This document shows positions 21,788-33,415 of a stretch of 64,000 nucleotides of DNA, piece after piece. Position 1 is the stretch's first letter, and each line of letters begins with the position of its first letter. The notes under the pieces are model-generated. The model ran no database searches. It was not told the origin of the DNA and saw only the letters and a list, made by a program, of their open reading frames with translations. Made by a program: the position numbers and the translations under genes. The stretch is from the NCBI GenBank assembly GCA_030765065.1, contig CM060988.1, forward strand, positions 177,423,065 through 177,487,064, in the 5' to 3' direction. The stretch is from Deroplatys truncata (lineage: Eukaryota > Arthropoda > Insecta > Mantodea > Mantidae).

Positions 21788-21838
21788 GTAAGCGTAGTAA
21801 TAAACGATAGAGTGTAGAGAAAGTCATGTGAATGTAAT
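21788..21838 (+). mobile_element. H family distal end joined head-on to the previous copy
   Basis: The minus-strand copy runs up to TACTTAGTAAGCGTAGTA and switches into TAAACGATAGAGTGTAGAGA then AAGTCATGTGAATGTAATAA, which is the distal end of a plus-strand copy. The switch point lies in the shared GTAGAGAAAGT repeat, so it may have formed by recombination or inversion through that repeat. Confidence 0.6.
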
Positions 21839-22513
21839 AATATTTTCTTATGTTAAGACGGGTGCTTGGACTGCAGACTCTGTGTGGTCTACATTTGCAA
21901 ACTAGAAGCGTGATAATTGGTACAATAATGCTTGGAAAGGGAAGGTGTATATGGCAGATGTGAGACAGGGCTGCGGCAGAAACCCTGGCAAAGCAAGCAA
22001 GTGGTGCGTTACAACGTGTAACTTTGTGTATTTAATTAAGGCGAGAAGACCGCGCTGATGCGGTTTCTTGGGGCACGGCCAAGTCCTATAATGACGGAAA
22101 CCAAAAGAGAATACGAGCGACATTTGACAGATAACTTCCAAGTACTTAGTGGCATGACACACGATCCTTGGGTCAGCCTGCACCTTGAAGATTATCACTC
22201 GAGTATGCGAGAGTAAAATGGGGCTTTAGAGAGCAAGCGTACATCATATTATAGTACAGTCAAATGCGGCACTTGTTTTGCTTATCTCAGAAACATAAAA
22301 ATTCTGTTATTAAAGTATACAGAAAAATTCTAAATAAGGCTTCGTTCGGAAGAGAATTTTATATCGCACGCTGAGAAAAAGGATAAGCTGTTCACAACCG
22401 AACCGTAGGAGAGGAAAATTCATTATTTGCAGTTGCATAATGTATTGACTTACATCTTAAAATTAGAAATGGGAACAACACTGAACAAGTATGCAAAACT
22501 CTAATGTTTTACA
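21839..22513. other. Unassigned stretch
   Basis: A minus-strand frame at 21902-22198 is open for 98 codons without a recognisable domain. No repeat recognised. Confidence 0.35.
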
Positions 22514-23522
22514 TGAAGCAGTATTTTTAACAGTTAAATAATTTCAGTCTAATTATATAATATGTAAATTCAATAACAGCCCGCCTTAAAGCAATATGTG
22601 TATGTAACAATATATAAAAAGTGTATATTATAGCCATTGTAAATGTTTACATATTGTATCCATATTTAATGATGTTATGTGAATGTATTACGTAATTTAA
22701 TAATGTAGGAGCTGTGAGAATAATAGGTTAAAAGTTGCTAACAATGAGGTAACCTTGAGGTAATAATGAGTAAGAAAGTGTAATAATACTACTAGTCATT
22801 ATTGGAGGAAGCAATAATGTAATTTTTGAGACAGTATAAAAATAGCGAATCATCAACCAGAAAAAAGCATAAGTTAAATGAAAGTATTCTATTGGATTAG
22901 GAATAGCCAATCGGAGACTGAAATATAGAAAAATTTACAAATTTAGAGTTTAGTTGCTTGTAGACAGTGCTCATAACTGGACGCGAGACGCGTCCTCGAG
23001 AAGTATAATACGTATTTTGTGTGAGACAAAAAAAGTAGTTTACGTGTTAAAAAGTGCAAGTAATTAATTTAAAAAATCTCACAGCTTTCTCTATATCAGT
23101 AAAGTGTTATTTAAATCGTGTTAAGCATTAATAAATGGAGTGAAGAAAAACTTAAAATCTGTGTAAGCCTACATTCTTCAGTCGCGCCACAACCCTGCAA
23201 AGACAAAACGTGTCTCTAACAATAATACTGAAGCAGCAAACATAAAATATAATATTTAAAGAAACAGTCAAAATTACAAAGTTAATATATTTTTTAAACA
23301 TTTTGGGGCAAAGGCCACCGGAAAGTACATTTGGGGCGAAGGCTACCGGGTACCATACGTGCGGTTGCAACTACTTCATGTTCGGCTCCCCAACAGTTGA
23401 ACTCCAATACAACTCCTTCAATACAACCTACTTCAAAATTGACGCCCAAAGCGTGGTGAAATAACGTAAAGAAATTATCTACTACAAATTCCATACGTGG
23501 GGCAGAAACTATCTATTTCAAA
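22514..23522 (+). mobile_element. LTR-retrotransposon fossil, copy 2
   Basis: Same family as 18962-20015 (LTR-like part about 22514-23435, starting TGAAGCAGTATTTTTAAC), with the PBS-like string at about 23439-23456 and a second at about 23498-23514. Shared internal marks are TGTAGGAGCTGTGAGAATAA and GTGTAAGCCTACATTCTT. No coding part; broken. Confidence 0.6.
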
Positions 23523-24693
23523 TTTCACAAGAGTTTTGCTACCCACTCTTCTACAAACTATTAATGATATTTGAGATAAACATTTGCAGAAATGGAATTC
23601 AGTAATTAAAGCCATAGTCAAATATTTATATGAAAGCTTTGGAATTCCATACTCTTTCAATGACATCGCGAGAAACAACTGAACAGCGACGAGGTAATTA
23701 ATGGTGGTACATTTCGAATGTAACTATACTTCGGTCAGAGTCTTAGGAAAGGCAGAAAACAGGTTCCGTTACCTGTTTTGGCACTTTGCGATAGCCGCCG
23801 TACCGGCCACGCGCCCTTCCACTGCCTCAAAAGGTCTTCCTAAGTATACTTCAGTAGTCAGTCCAAGCACCATCACATCACCCAGGCATATAGGAACTGA
23901 ATGTAACTTGCTCATCATTGAACGGGGGCAGAAAACTCTGTTCCTTGTGACCCCGCCCCTGCATTAAGCCAGTGACCTTGCGTTTGATTATATCGAGCCA
24001 CCATTGATGACGAGTACGAGTATGACCAGGAAACGGAGTGGAAACCTCACACCTCGACCCAATTTTGATCTTTTGTGCTTCACCACCCCCAGGAGGAATG
24101 GATGAGGTAACGGAACAGCAGGCGGGCCGGCCGGCACACAGACGCGCAGAGGTCCGTAACGATTTCAAGCTTGATGACCCGGTCACATCGGCAGGCTGCG
24201 CAAAGAAGGTTCCCCCCTGACGGAACTGGGGAGAACTTGACCTACATGAGGCGACTCAGGGAAGGCTGCGGTCTGGTAGAGTCGAGAGAAGCATCCGCGC
24301 TAGCTGTCCGACACTGTACAGCTCCTAAGCCTACCTGAAACATGAAAGGGAAGCGAACTGAAAGCAAATGAGGGATAGAAGAGCAACCACCGCAGCAATT
24401 GCCTTGCCAACCAGGGAAAACCACGAAAAACCCATGATCGAAGAGGCCCGAATATATGCCGCGCACGTTACCGCGGAACCATCTCGCACGGTCATCGATA
24501 ACCACGCTTGAACAATACCTAATGATCAAGTAAGTGTAATGGATCGATTTCGTCTCGTGTTTCTACCATCACTGAGGTTCTGTAAACCTTTGTTACCACA
24601 CTTGTGTCCCAGTACACATTTGGACCAGCTCTGAGGGTGAAATACACCGAACTGCTAAAGTAGGCTAATAGAGGAGGCAGTGCGATAAAAATC

Positions 24694-24736
<43 letters not shown>

Positions 24737-25072
24737 AACGAGGACGACGGCGGCGACGTGATCCCGGGGAGTGGAAGTCGTGCAGGAAATGAATAAATGA
24801 TGAAAGTCCTAGGCCCATGTCACTCCGCATTTCCAGCTCTGTCACGAGTTGCGTAAAAAAAGGGGGGATTCTTTCCTCACCTGCAGCAAGTAGTTGCCAG
24901 CTCTGTAAGGGGACCTCGCCGTACTTCCACTTAAAATAATGGAGTGGAACCACCGGCACACATCAAACAATGTGACAATGGATTTGCTCATAAAGGTACA
25001 CCATGTTATACCGAAATTAATACAAGTGCGTTTGAATTGGAATATTTCACGACTGAAACAAAGCATTTAAAG
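23523..25072. other. Unassigned region with a GC-rich block at 24000-24530
   Basis: The block at 24000-24530 is much richer in GC and CpG than its surroundings. Minus-strand frames 23878-24186 (102 codons) and 24242-24529 (95 codons, including FDHGFFVVFPGWQGNC) and a plus-strand frame at 24038-24220 are open but match no domain I know. It could be an untranslated exon, a retroelement leader or an unnamed repeat. A (GT)19 run lies at 24695-24732. 23600-23690 shares GACATCGCGAGAAACAACTG with H subfamily B, so a small H fragment is there. Confidence 0.35.
24695..24732 (+). repeat. (GT)n microsatellite
   Basis: About 19 GT units, outside any recognised H copy. Confidence 0.9.
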
Positions 25073-25073
25073 A

Positions 25074-25356
25074 GTGCCTCTGTGGTCTAGTGGATAGAAT
25101 GCTAGCTTCTAAATCCCAGGTTCGATTACCGGCTCGAGGATGGGAACTTCTTTTTGGCTAGGATTATTCCCCACCGTTGCTAGAGTCTGGAGGTATGATT
25201 GGGAATGTAAATGTATTTACGAGTATGAAAATAATGTTTAATTGAAAACCCAAACATTAGTAGAGAGTGAAAATCATTGTCAAAGAGGAATTGTTCCAAA
25301 GGCAAAGCCGCCGATATGACCTGATAAAGGCGGCATATAAATGTGGGGGGGTGTTT
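25074..25356 (+). mobile_element. SINE-2 candidate (second tRNA-derived family)
   Basis: The head has an A box (TGTGGTCTAGTGGATAGAAT) and a B box (CCAGGTTCGATTACCGG), the layout of a tRNA-derived SINE head. No anticodon or acceptor stem is intact, so it is not a tRNA gene. The body (GGGAACTTCTTTTTGGCTAG to AAAGGCGGCATATAAATG) is unlike SINE-1. Only one copy is present, so the 3' end is approximate. Confidence 0.6.
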
Positions 25357-25461
25357 AAAAATTAGAAAAAATAAATTATTCCAAAAGAATAAAAATGTAT
25401 TAGTGTCGCATGACTTTTCATACCCGCTATAGTTTATTTTTACAAGGCTTCATTAAAATAT
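25357..25461. other. Short AT-rich stretch
   Basis: Partly resembles the distal end of a decayed minus-strand H copy (CATGACTTTTCATACCCG). Confidence 0.3.
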
Positions 25462-25569
25462 GTTTACTTTGTCACCTACTTTTATTATATTCTACCCAAA
25501 AATTAGATACCAAAATGTCACCTAAAACACATGTTTTGAGGACCCCGGAATACAAAAGGAAGCATTTTT
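25462..25569 (+). mobile_element. H family, hairpin-end fragment
   Basis: It starts TTACTTTGTCACCTACTTTT and runs through TACCCAAAAATTAGATACCA to AGGAAGCATTTTT, where the next copy of the same orientation begins. Confidence 0.6.
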
Positions 25570-26120
25570 ACTTTCTCTAACACCTACGTACATAGGCAGA
25601 GAAGGTATTGCATTCCACCCAAAACTCGATATCGAAGTTTCACCGGAAATGCATGCTTTGAGGTCCCCTGAATCCACATAAAGCATTTAAAACTGTCCGT
25701 GTGTGTTGTGAGATCAGCATAACTCAAAAACGAAATGTCGGACAAATACCGAACTTGTTATTTAGGTACAGTGTCCTTAAAAGATGCGACAAGATAGTTC
25801 TAAAGAAAATCCCCACCCCAACTACCCTTTATATGGAACATTTTTCGAAACTTTTGATTACCTGAAAAGTGACTAGCGATTTTGAATAATTTACCATACA
25901 TTAAAGATATTCACATGAAAAATAAAATGTATATCTAGACTATTTTTTTTCGGAAATTACCTGTGAAGTACTCTTCATTCCAGAGTAAGTTTATATAATC
26001 TTGTATAACGGTTAAACGTTAAGCGATAGACCAAAACGTACTGCATAAAAACGTATATCTCTTTTAAACACACAATTTATTTAAACAAAAATTCTTTGTA
26101 CATCAGTCATTTTCGAGATA
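25570..26120 (+). mobile_element. H family copy (subfamily B), left part
   Basis: Hairpin-side end ACTTTCTCTAACACCTACGT, short GT run near 25698 and core landmarks in order. It is interrupted at 26121-26451 by SINE-1 and its target duplication. Confidence 0.78.
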
Positions 26121-26134
26121 TTTGTTATTAAAGG
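26121..26134. repeat. Target-site duplication, left copy
   Basis: TTTGTTATTAAAGG, repeated at 26437-26450. The flanks are contiguous in other H copies (for example near 47660-47690), so it marks a real insertion. Confidence 0.85.
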
Positions 26135-26436
26135 TCGTCCTCCGTGATGTAGTGGTTACCATGCTAGCCTCTAGTTCCCGAGATCGTGGGTTCAAACCCG
26201 GCGGAGGGCGATGGATTTTTCCGGGTGTAAAAATCCTTAGCATGGGTTGCTTCGGAAGCGACGTAAAGCCGGTGGTCCCGTGTCGTAGATTTATGGCACG
26301 TAAAAGAACCACAAGCCTGATAAAAGAGGCCTCTGAGCAAAATTACCGGTCTTTCAAGCCCAATATAAAATGGGACGCTAGGGACCACAGCAGTTAAAGA
26401 GCGTCCGTAAATAAAACTAACTCAATTTAATTTAAT
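26135..26436 (+). mobile_element. SINE-1 copy, complete, with target-site duplication
   Basis: The best reference copy. tRNA-like head with A box (GTGATGTAGTGGTTACC) and B box (GTGGGTTCAAACCCGGC), body with CGGCACGTAAAAGAACC-like sequence and GGACGCTAGGGACCAC, then an A-rich and TTAATTT-type tail. About 300 bp. A 14-15-bp duplication on both sides shows it was retroposed into the H copy by LINE machinery. Confidence 0.92.
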
Positions 26437-26450
26437 TTTGTTATTAAAGG
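26437..26450. repeat. Target-site duplication, right copy
   Basis: TTTGTTATTAAAGG, identical to 26121-26134. Confidence 0.85.
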
Positions 26451-26735
26451 TTTGAATTGTTCAATACTAGCCATTCTCTTAAAGTCCAGTCAACTTTCAG
26501 TTGTTTCTCCCGATTGCCTAGAAACAGCATATAACGTCCAGTTCTCAAACATTTGACTATCGCTGTTCTCTTTGTGTCTATAACGAAATGTGTAATGCAG
26601 ATATTTCAGGAAAGATTTATTTCGATTGAAGTGAAGTAAACAGCAAAATTATCTTTCGTAAGAATAATTTGTATACACACTAATAAGCGATAGAGTGCAG
26701 ATAAAGCCATGTGAATGTAACACATACATTTTTGG
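26451..26735 (+). mobile_element. H family copy (subfamily B), right part
   Basis: It continues from 26120 through GTTCTCAAACATTTGACTAT and AACGAAATGTGTAATGCAG to the distal end ATGTGAATGTAACACATACA. Confidence 0.78.
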
Positions 26736-27144
26736 TATATAAAATATGATAATTTGTTTCCATTAAACTGACTGCTAGATTCTTTAAAGTCGAGACGAGC
26801 ACCGTAACACTGAGTGTACTGTGAGAAACTGAGGCGTGTGTCTTGTCAGTTATTCAACCGCTGTTGCGACGTCCAAACTTCAGGGTGAATTACCTAAGTT
26901 TTAAATTTGTGACGGAGAGAGAAAGTGAGGTTGTAGCATTGTCTCACATACGAGTACTTGACTAATATTCTCTTAATTTTTCCGTATTTAAAATGCAATG
27001 CTACGGAAAATGCGGAAACTTCCTTTTCCACTTAAATAAGCATTAGGTGACTAAAATGGTTCAATTGTACGTTTGCGTGAACGTCGGCTCACGTTTCTAT
27101 GCTCCTCACGCAATATTTATATCACAGCATTTAAGATATTAATA
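26736..27144. other. Unassigned stretch
   Basis: Nothing recognised. Confidence 0.4.
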
Positions 27145-28366
27145 CGAGGTCCACATTAAAATTTTTTAGAAAATGACACAATGATTAGTTTTAAAAAATT
27201 TAAATGGTTTTATTGTTTTTCGACAATTCCCCTTTAACGTGATACATTTTTGGATTAGATGAAACCAGTCTTTAGATTAATGATGGCACTCTTCCTGGGG
27301 CACTTCAGAAACTAGGTTTTTATAAAGTTCTACTGCCTCATCTGATGACGAAAAAGTAGTTCAACTTATTTTATATTTAATTTTTGGAAACAAAAAGAAA
27401 CCAAAGTGCTAGGTCAGGGCTGTATGGTGGAGGGTGCATGGTGCTGACCTTTAGAGCATCCAGATACTCAGTTGTTAAGTTTTGCTGTATGCGACGATGC
27501 GTTGTCATGATATAACGTTTTTCCTTTTGGGTGTTTTTCACGATTTTTAATAAAAATTGGGTAAACAGACATGTATATACCAATTGTTAAAAACGGTACG
27601 TGTACCTTCTAATGCTATAGTAGCAATATGTTCCGTTTTAGGGGGAAGAAAACTAGCAACCATCTTCTTACCAGCACTGCGAAATTGTCGGACTTTTACA
27701 GGATTAGGTTCTGTTTGATAGGCCCATTGAGCGGATTGAGCTTTATTTTCACGATCACAACAATAAATCCAAGATAAGTCACAAACAACAATATTCCGAA
27801 ACAAATTTCAAGCGCCGCCTTGGCATTTTCCCAGTTTTTCTCCAGCAATCATTGCGTTGTTTTTGATCGAGAGTCAGTTGATGTGGAATCCATCGACAAC
27901 AGAATTTTCTAATGTAAAATGTTTTGGATTTGACGCATACTAATTCCCAATGTCGCTTGAATAAATGTCTAAGATGTCTGTCAATCTTCTTCAAGCATTG
28001 CTCAAATAGCGGCAATATTTCCATCAGCAACAGCAGTTCTTAGGCGTTCTTCACGAAATTCACCACTAAGAAAAAAACCAATCTCTTGGGAAGTGGTTGT
28101 ACCAATTATAAATTGTTTTCTTAGATGGAGCTTCTTAGCCAAATGCATTTCTAAGCCGATCTTCACATTGTTTAGGCATTAATGACAACTGAAAATCGTA
28201 AAAAAATCATGGCCCAGAAATGTTCTCTCCAACTCAAATTTGTGTGGACATAAAATCTTTAACAAAAGTATTGAAGCAATCGAACAAACTACACGGCATT
28301 CAACTCGCCAAACATTAGAAAATAGTTAGAAATATGACATTCTAAATTTTTTCAGTATCGTCCTCG
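27145..28366 (-). mobile_element. mariner element, near full length (1.22 kb)
   Basis: Ends CGAGGTCCACATTAAAATTT and, on the minus strand, CGAGGACGATACTGAAAAAA form diverged terminal inverted repeats. TA lies on both sides (27143-27144 and 28367-28368), the mariner target duplication. The transposase is on the minus strand and frameshifted. A second copy of the same family starts at 63746. Different ends and protein sequence separate it from the mariners at 15.5 and 39.6 kb. Confidence 0.9.
27377..28230 (-). pseudogene. mariner transposase pseudogene
   Basis: In order on the minus strand: a piece with RHWELVCVKSKTFYIRKFCC and IPHQLTLDQKQRNDC before the catalytic domain; DLSWIYCCDRENKAQSAQW with the first catalytic aspartate (usual GDESW is altered); SAGKKMVASF; IALEGTRTVFNNWYIHVCLP; then HDNASSHTAKL (second aspartate, near 27490-27520, in another frame) and HPPPYSPDLA with the third. 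The three aspartates characteristic of mariner can all be seen, but at least two frameshifts separate them. Confidence 0.85.
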
Positions 28367-29228
28367 TATTACTTGTGCAGAGACTTGTTTCGACGCGTGG
28401 CTCCATTTACGGGGAATTGAGCTGTTTCTAACCAGTTCTGATCCCCTCCTCCCCGTGAGCCTGCTAATCAGTTTCTGCGAATTCAATGTTCCACAGAGGT
28501 TGATATGTTATTTTTAATATTATAGGTTTATAATGTTAAAAGGTCCTTGTAATCTAGCTCACAGAATCTTCATGTATGATTCCTATTTGTAAACAAACCC
28601 GGTAGAGAATGAGACGGCGATTTATACACAGATTCTCTGCTGTTCGTGCGCCTCACAGAGAAACGGTTCGTAACTTATGGCCGCTGCTGTATCGAAGCAC
28701 AAGAGAATGTGAACATCCTAACTTTTGATACCTTGCTCATTTATTGGTTACTTTTTCTTTGAATGCTATTAAACGTTCCGTATATTCCAGTAATTTAAAT
28801 CTACGGCATTTACATCTACCGCATTACTCCTTTAAACTCAATCAAATGTGGCCACTGGATCGGTGGCACATATTGAGTTGTGCACGTTTTAAGGAGCTTT
28901 TGCGCATGCGAACTTGGTGTGTCGTAATTATGTTATGGGGTGAAATACATACGGACACTTACAGGCGTGCACGAAGCTTCTCTCGCGATGTTTCCATACT
29001 ATCACCACAATTTTAGGCTAATACCACCAGATGGTGAACTACGACAGGAGTAGATAACTTGCACGAGCACGGAAACTTCACCCGGTTATTCAAGACTATC
29101 CATACTCTCAACTACAATTTAATTTACACACTACTTCGTTCTTGTCCCAAACGTTGTACCTAATACGTGTGTACATTTGCATACAACAACAAACATCCAT
29201 ACAACCCCCTTTCTTTTGCCAGAGAACG
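28367..29228. other. Repeat block at 28385-28560, otherwise unassigned
   Basis: 28385-28560 is the second copy of the repeat at 8785-8965. Beyond it a plus-strand frame at 28744-29016 is open for 90 codons with no domain that I recognise. Confidence 0.4.
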
Positions 29229-29232
29229 TATG

Positions 29233-29278
<46 letters not shown>

Positions 29279-29279
29279 T
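29229..29279 (+). repeat. (ATT)n microsatellite
   Basis: About 16 ATT units. No SINE-1 body adjoins it, so it is either independent or the tail of a copy too decayed to see. Confidence 0.9.
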
Positions 29280-30856
29280 ATCATGACATTATTGTTGCTG
29301 GAGCGACTGCAATTATATAAATTTGTTCATAATCACAACTATTATGCAGCAGATCCAATTTTACATTTTCAGGGGTTTCTAAAATTTTGTAAACACCCAA
29401 AATGTGCTATACTTAACGAGGCACTGCTGAAAACGGGATATGTTCTTGATAAGAAATCGAAAGTAAATCACCGTGTTCTTACAGAGAAAAACTCGTTGAT
29501 GTCAGAGAAAAGTAAGAACAAAGTATATAGAAATCTCTGAGAAAGCTTGCACAAGAATCAGAAAGTTCGCCAATCTTGACTTTGAACCGGTTTTACCTCC
29601 CCGTAGCTTTATGTAACAACATCAGATGGATTTAATACAGCATAGACAAACGACAATATCGTCATCACCGGTAGCACACGGTGAGACAGCGTCATAGGTT
29701 GTCCATGCTCTATGATTCGTGGAAGGAAGTTACGTCTTACTCTTACGTCATTACTCTTGATTCTCTAAAGAATTTCGCTTGACATTGAAGATTCGCAAAA
29801 CTAAAGAATTGAAATTCTCAAGTAGACAAATTTGAGCAAAGTAAAGTTTGCCATAAAATCACTTGTTGAGTTTTTAAATTCCATTAATGAAAGAATTGTT
29901 AACACTGAATCCTTTAGATGTTAATAGGATAGGTTCATTAAACATTTTAAGTAATTTAAGTTAATATTGGAATTCAGGCTTAATGACCTTTTATAATTGA
30001 TATTGATAATGTAATAGAATCAAATATCTTGATTTCATACTTGATAATTTAATTCCTGCTTTTTACTACGTGTATGCTTCCAATAAAATCCACCATTGTG
30101 AGTAAATTCAGCATTAGAGTAATAATTTATTAGGGTAGCAGCCTCTACATTTATTGAACCATAAACATTCTCTGAAATAATACAGTTCAGCTTGGAATAC
30201 CATTAAAAATTAAAACAAGCTATAACTGCATTCAGGAATTGCAACCACGGGATGCTGTGAATAGAATTGATTTTCGATTGGGTGTTGGATAATGCTAATG
30301 ATTGCTCCATTGACCCGCGTTTACGGACGAAGTCGAAGTATGGGTTTATTTACATGGACGTGAAGAATTAACACGTTAAGCGCCAGAGCGGTCTCTATAG
30401 CCCGCTGTATAGAATTCTTGTCGGGTCGTGGCAGTTACCATATTATCGCCCGGTTTCTGGACCAATTTAAGATTTGTACAAGCCAGCTGTCCTCTGAAAC
30501 ACTGAGCTCTACCTATAAAATGGATCTCTGTAGCCCTTATCTAATCATTACTACCACTGGGTTTGGAGTTGGCATATTATGGGGGTCTAAATTTCAAAAT
30601 AAAAAATAATGTCAGCATGAAGAGAACTGTGTTTATATAAAGCCAGGCAATAGAACACAATAATGCCAGCAAGCAAAAGCTTAATTAGAATTGCTGTCAA
30701 AGAATGCGTTTAGTTTTAACGTTCAAAGTATACAAATGTGGAGTATCAGAAATGTTTTGTTTTTAACTTTTAATTATGAAAATTAGCAAAGCATGGCAAG
30801 CAAGAATTAGGTTTTCTATCGCATTTTTCACAGTAGGTGGTTACTTTCTTGACTTT
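29280..30856. other. Unassigned region, possible transposase trace at 29380-29590
   Basis: 29282-29540 is open (LLLLERLQLYKFVHNHNYY ... NHRVLTEKNSLMSEKSKNK) and followed in a shifted frame by KACTRIRKFA-like codons. The order V-L-T-E ... S-x-K-S-x-R-K-L-A-Q-E-S resembles the helix-turn-helix part of some mariner-like transposases, but the match is weak. 30260-30640 is somewhat GC-rich with no recognised content. Confidence 0.25.
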
Positions 30857-31785
30857 TGAGGCAGTATTTTAATACCTGAATAATTTCAATTGTTATTTAT
30901 AATAGGTAAATTCAATAACAGCCCGCCTTGAAACAATATATATGTAATAATTATTTCAATGATATGTAACAGTCATTACAAATGCTTATTTTTATTGTAA
31001 ACATATTTTATTAATGTTATGTGAATACATCACATACTCTAATCATGCAAGAACTGTGAGAATAATAAGTTTTAGGTTGCTAACAATGAGTAATAATGAG
31101 GTAATTGTGGCTATCATGTGTTTAGAGTTTGAAATGTACTGGTCATGATTAGAGCGACGATGACGCAGTTTCAGTGACAGTTTTAAAATTAGCCAATCAA
31201 CAGCAAAGAAAAGTTTTAAGTTAAATACAGAAATTCTATTGGACTAGAATTAGCCAATCGGAGACTTGCATTACCGAAGCTTAAGGTTTTGACCGTTGAG
31301 GTAATTCAGTTCCTGGCAAGACGTGGTAGTGTGTAGATAGAAAAATGTGTTTAGTGTAGTGTAGTTAGTGTAGTGGTTTATAAATATGTGCAAGAAGTTA
31401 AAATAAAAGTGAAAATTTAAAAGTTTAATTCTGTTACGTCTACAATAATTGTCATTACCACTCCCTACATAAGAATTCTGACTCTAATTTAAGACTGACG
31501 CAGCCGAGGCAAATTCAAACAGTAATATTACGTAAGCATCAAAATTCTAACCAACGCTCAAAGCAACTATTAATACATAACAACTCTTCAAGTTTGCGTA
31601 AACATTTACTACTCAACAACAGCAGCAAATCATCTTCAAGTTACGTATTTATTACGTAACCAGCATCAATAAAGCATCTTCCAACATACCAACATACCTT
31701 CTTCAAATTGGCTCCCATACGTGGGGCTAACTCCTGCAAACAGCGTAAATAATATTCATCTTCAAATTATTTCTTTATAAGTTTC
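30857..31785 (+). mobile_element. LTR-retrotransposon fossil, copy 3
   Basis: The most diverged member of the 18962 family (LTR-like part about 30857-31705, TG...CA). It is followed by the clearest primer-binding-site-like string, GGCTCCCATACGTGGGGC, at about 31710-31727. A TGTGTAGATAG-containing middle replaces parts seen in the other copies. No coding part; broken. Confidence 0.6.
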
Positions 31786-32714
31786 CAGTGAGTTTCTTTT
31801 TGTAGCATCCGTTACAATACTTTCGTACCTTATGAGCTGGTTCGTCGTGTTTCTTGAGGGTATGCATATTTAGAGATTTCCTCTTCCTAGAAATTAACAC
31901 CTGCTACTGTTGCTGCTGAGAGGAATAACTCAAGAGTTTCGTTTGAGAACAACAACGCTTATATGGCTTTTTCCTTTCTTTGAAACCGTGATGCAAGTGT
32001 AAGGACAAGAATACTATTCAATAATGGTAAACGTCGCGAAAGGCGCTTTCTGCATGAGAGTCGCCAATATAACAGCACCGACATTATAACATTCAAAGCA
32101 ACAGAGGCGCTCTGTGTGAAAAATCATCAAATCTACTTCAATGAATCCATACATTTGCTAAAAATTACTGCAAATCGCTATACAGAACCGCTGGTCCTAG
32201 AGTAAAATTTCTTGAATGGTACCACGGTGGTCATCAGGGACCGCCAGAATTAGTTTTTACAATAATTGCCTATAAAGTCCTCTACAAAGCTAATTTTTGC
32301 AGTACGTTAATATTTAGTGTGTCCTTAAATGACTTTTGGGAAAAAGTCAACGGTCCTTGGGAAAATGTCATCAATTTCTACTGGCACTTAACTACTGGAT
32401 GTTGATTGGGTTTTGTTAAAAGGTGTAAGAGATGTGTGGCGACACATGGACATCATTTCCAACACCTTCTATGACGGAGGTGTGTGATTATGGTATTTAT
32501 AATTTACATGAAAAATCTATACAATTTGACTTAAGGGGTTATAAATATACCACTCCGCCGGCAAACAGAGTTCCAATTAGGGCGGCTAAATTAAGGCTCT
32601 GTATATTTATACAACTCTCGGATACCGGAAAAAGTTCAATACTCACATTAACATACTAAGAATCCGGGACAACTTAGCAACAAATGTACGTGTAACCCTA
32701 CTATAGGCTTCCCT
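31786..32714. other. Unassigned region
   Basis: Mixed composition with a 75-codon plus-strand frame at 32432-32659 and no recognisable domain. Confidence 0.4.
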
Positions 32715-33415
32715 AAACACAGTAGGGGTGAGGGGGACAGATTGGCTACAGGGGTAGTTGGCATATGGCTTTTATTTCAGCCCTTAGTCAACGCATTACT
32801 GTTGAACGCAGACATACTGTTCCCTGTCTCGAAATAACGTCCCATGGAAGCGACAGTCCTTTTTGAGAAGTTATAGTGGAAGGAAGCAATGAAGTTGTTT
32901 TTCCTGCGAGGTCAGTAAACATTCACTTCATAGGGAATTATTTTTCCAATATAAAATGACTTCTAAATATTTTGCTTGAAAGTGCTTTTAAATGGCTTTA
33001 TTCCTTGGTATTTTAAGTATTTTAATTCCTTATTGTTGATCGCTATATCAGCTTCCATTAAAACAAGTAGACCAGGGTCAGGTTGGTACAATGATAGCAA
33101 CAAGGTTTGTGTGTTTAAATTGTGTTTTCGATATTTTCGATTAATTTTTGTACAATGGTTCGTTTTATTATTGCCAATCAATTGTTTAATATACATATAT
33201 ATCCTACTTTAAGAACTGTTGATATGTTTAAAAACGTTACCCTGTGTTACATGATTTTGCTGTGATGAATCTGTAATTATATATCTGAAGTGTTCTTAAT
33301 AATTTGATCATGATGTTTGTTTTTAATAAATTCCATTTAAATAACATGTAACCAACTTACCGCACGCCCTGTGCCAACCTGCCTCCTAGGTGGGGTAAGT
33401 TGACTCTACGTAATG
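32715..33415. mobile_element. Probable non-autonomous DNA transposon (MITE) of about 0.7 kb
   Basis: The left end contains ACAGATTGGCTACAGGGGTA and GTTGG. The right end, read on the other strand, contains GCAGGTTGGCACAGGGCG and GTAAGTTGG in the same order, giving imperfect inverted ends of about 35 bases. The interior is AT-rich and non-coding. Superfamily not determined. Confidence 0.45.

Noticed and set aside
25074-25145. Functional tRNA gene
   Set aside because: A and B boxes are present, but acceptor and anticodon stems do not pair. It is the head of a SINE.
28744-29016. 90-codon frame as a gene
   Set aside because: No recognisable domain, splice context or conservation signal; its length is within chance expectation for 64 kb.
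30369-30400. piggyBac-type end at TTAA (TTAACACGTTAAGCGCC)
   Set aside because: No matching inverted end at a second TTAA was found within the next kilobase, and no transposase trace is present.
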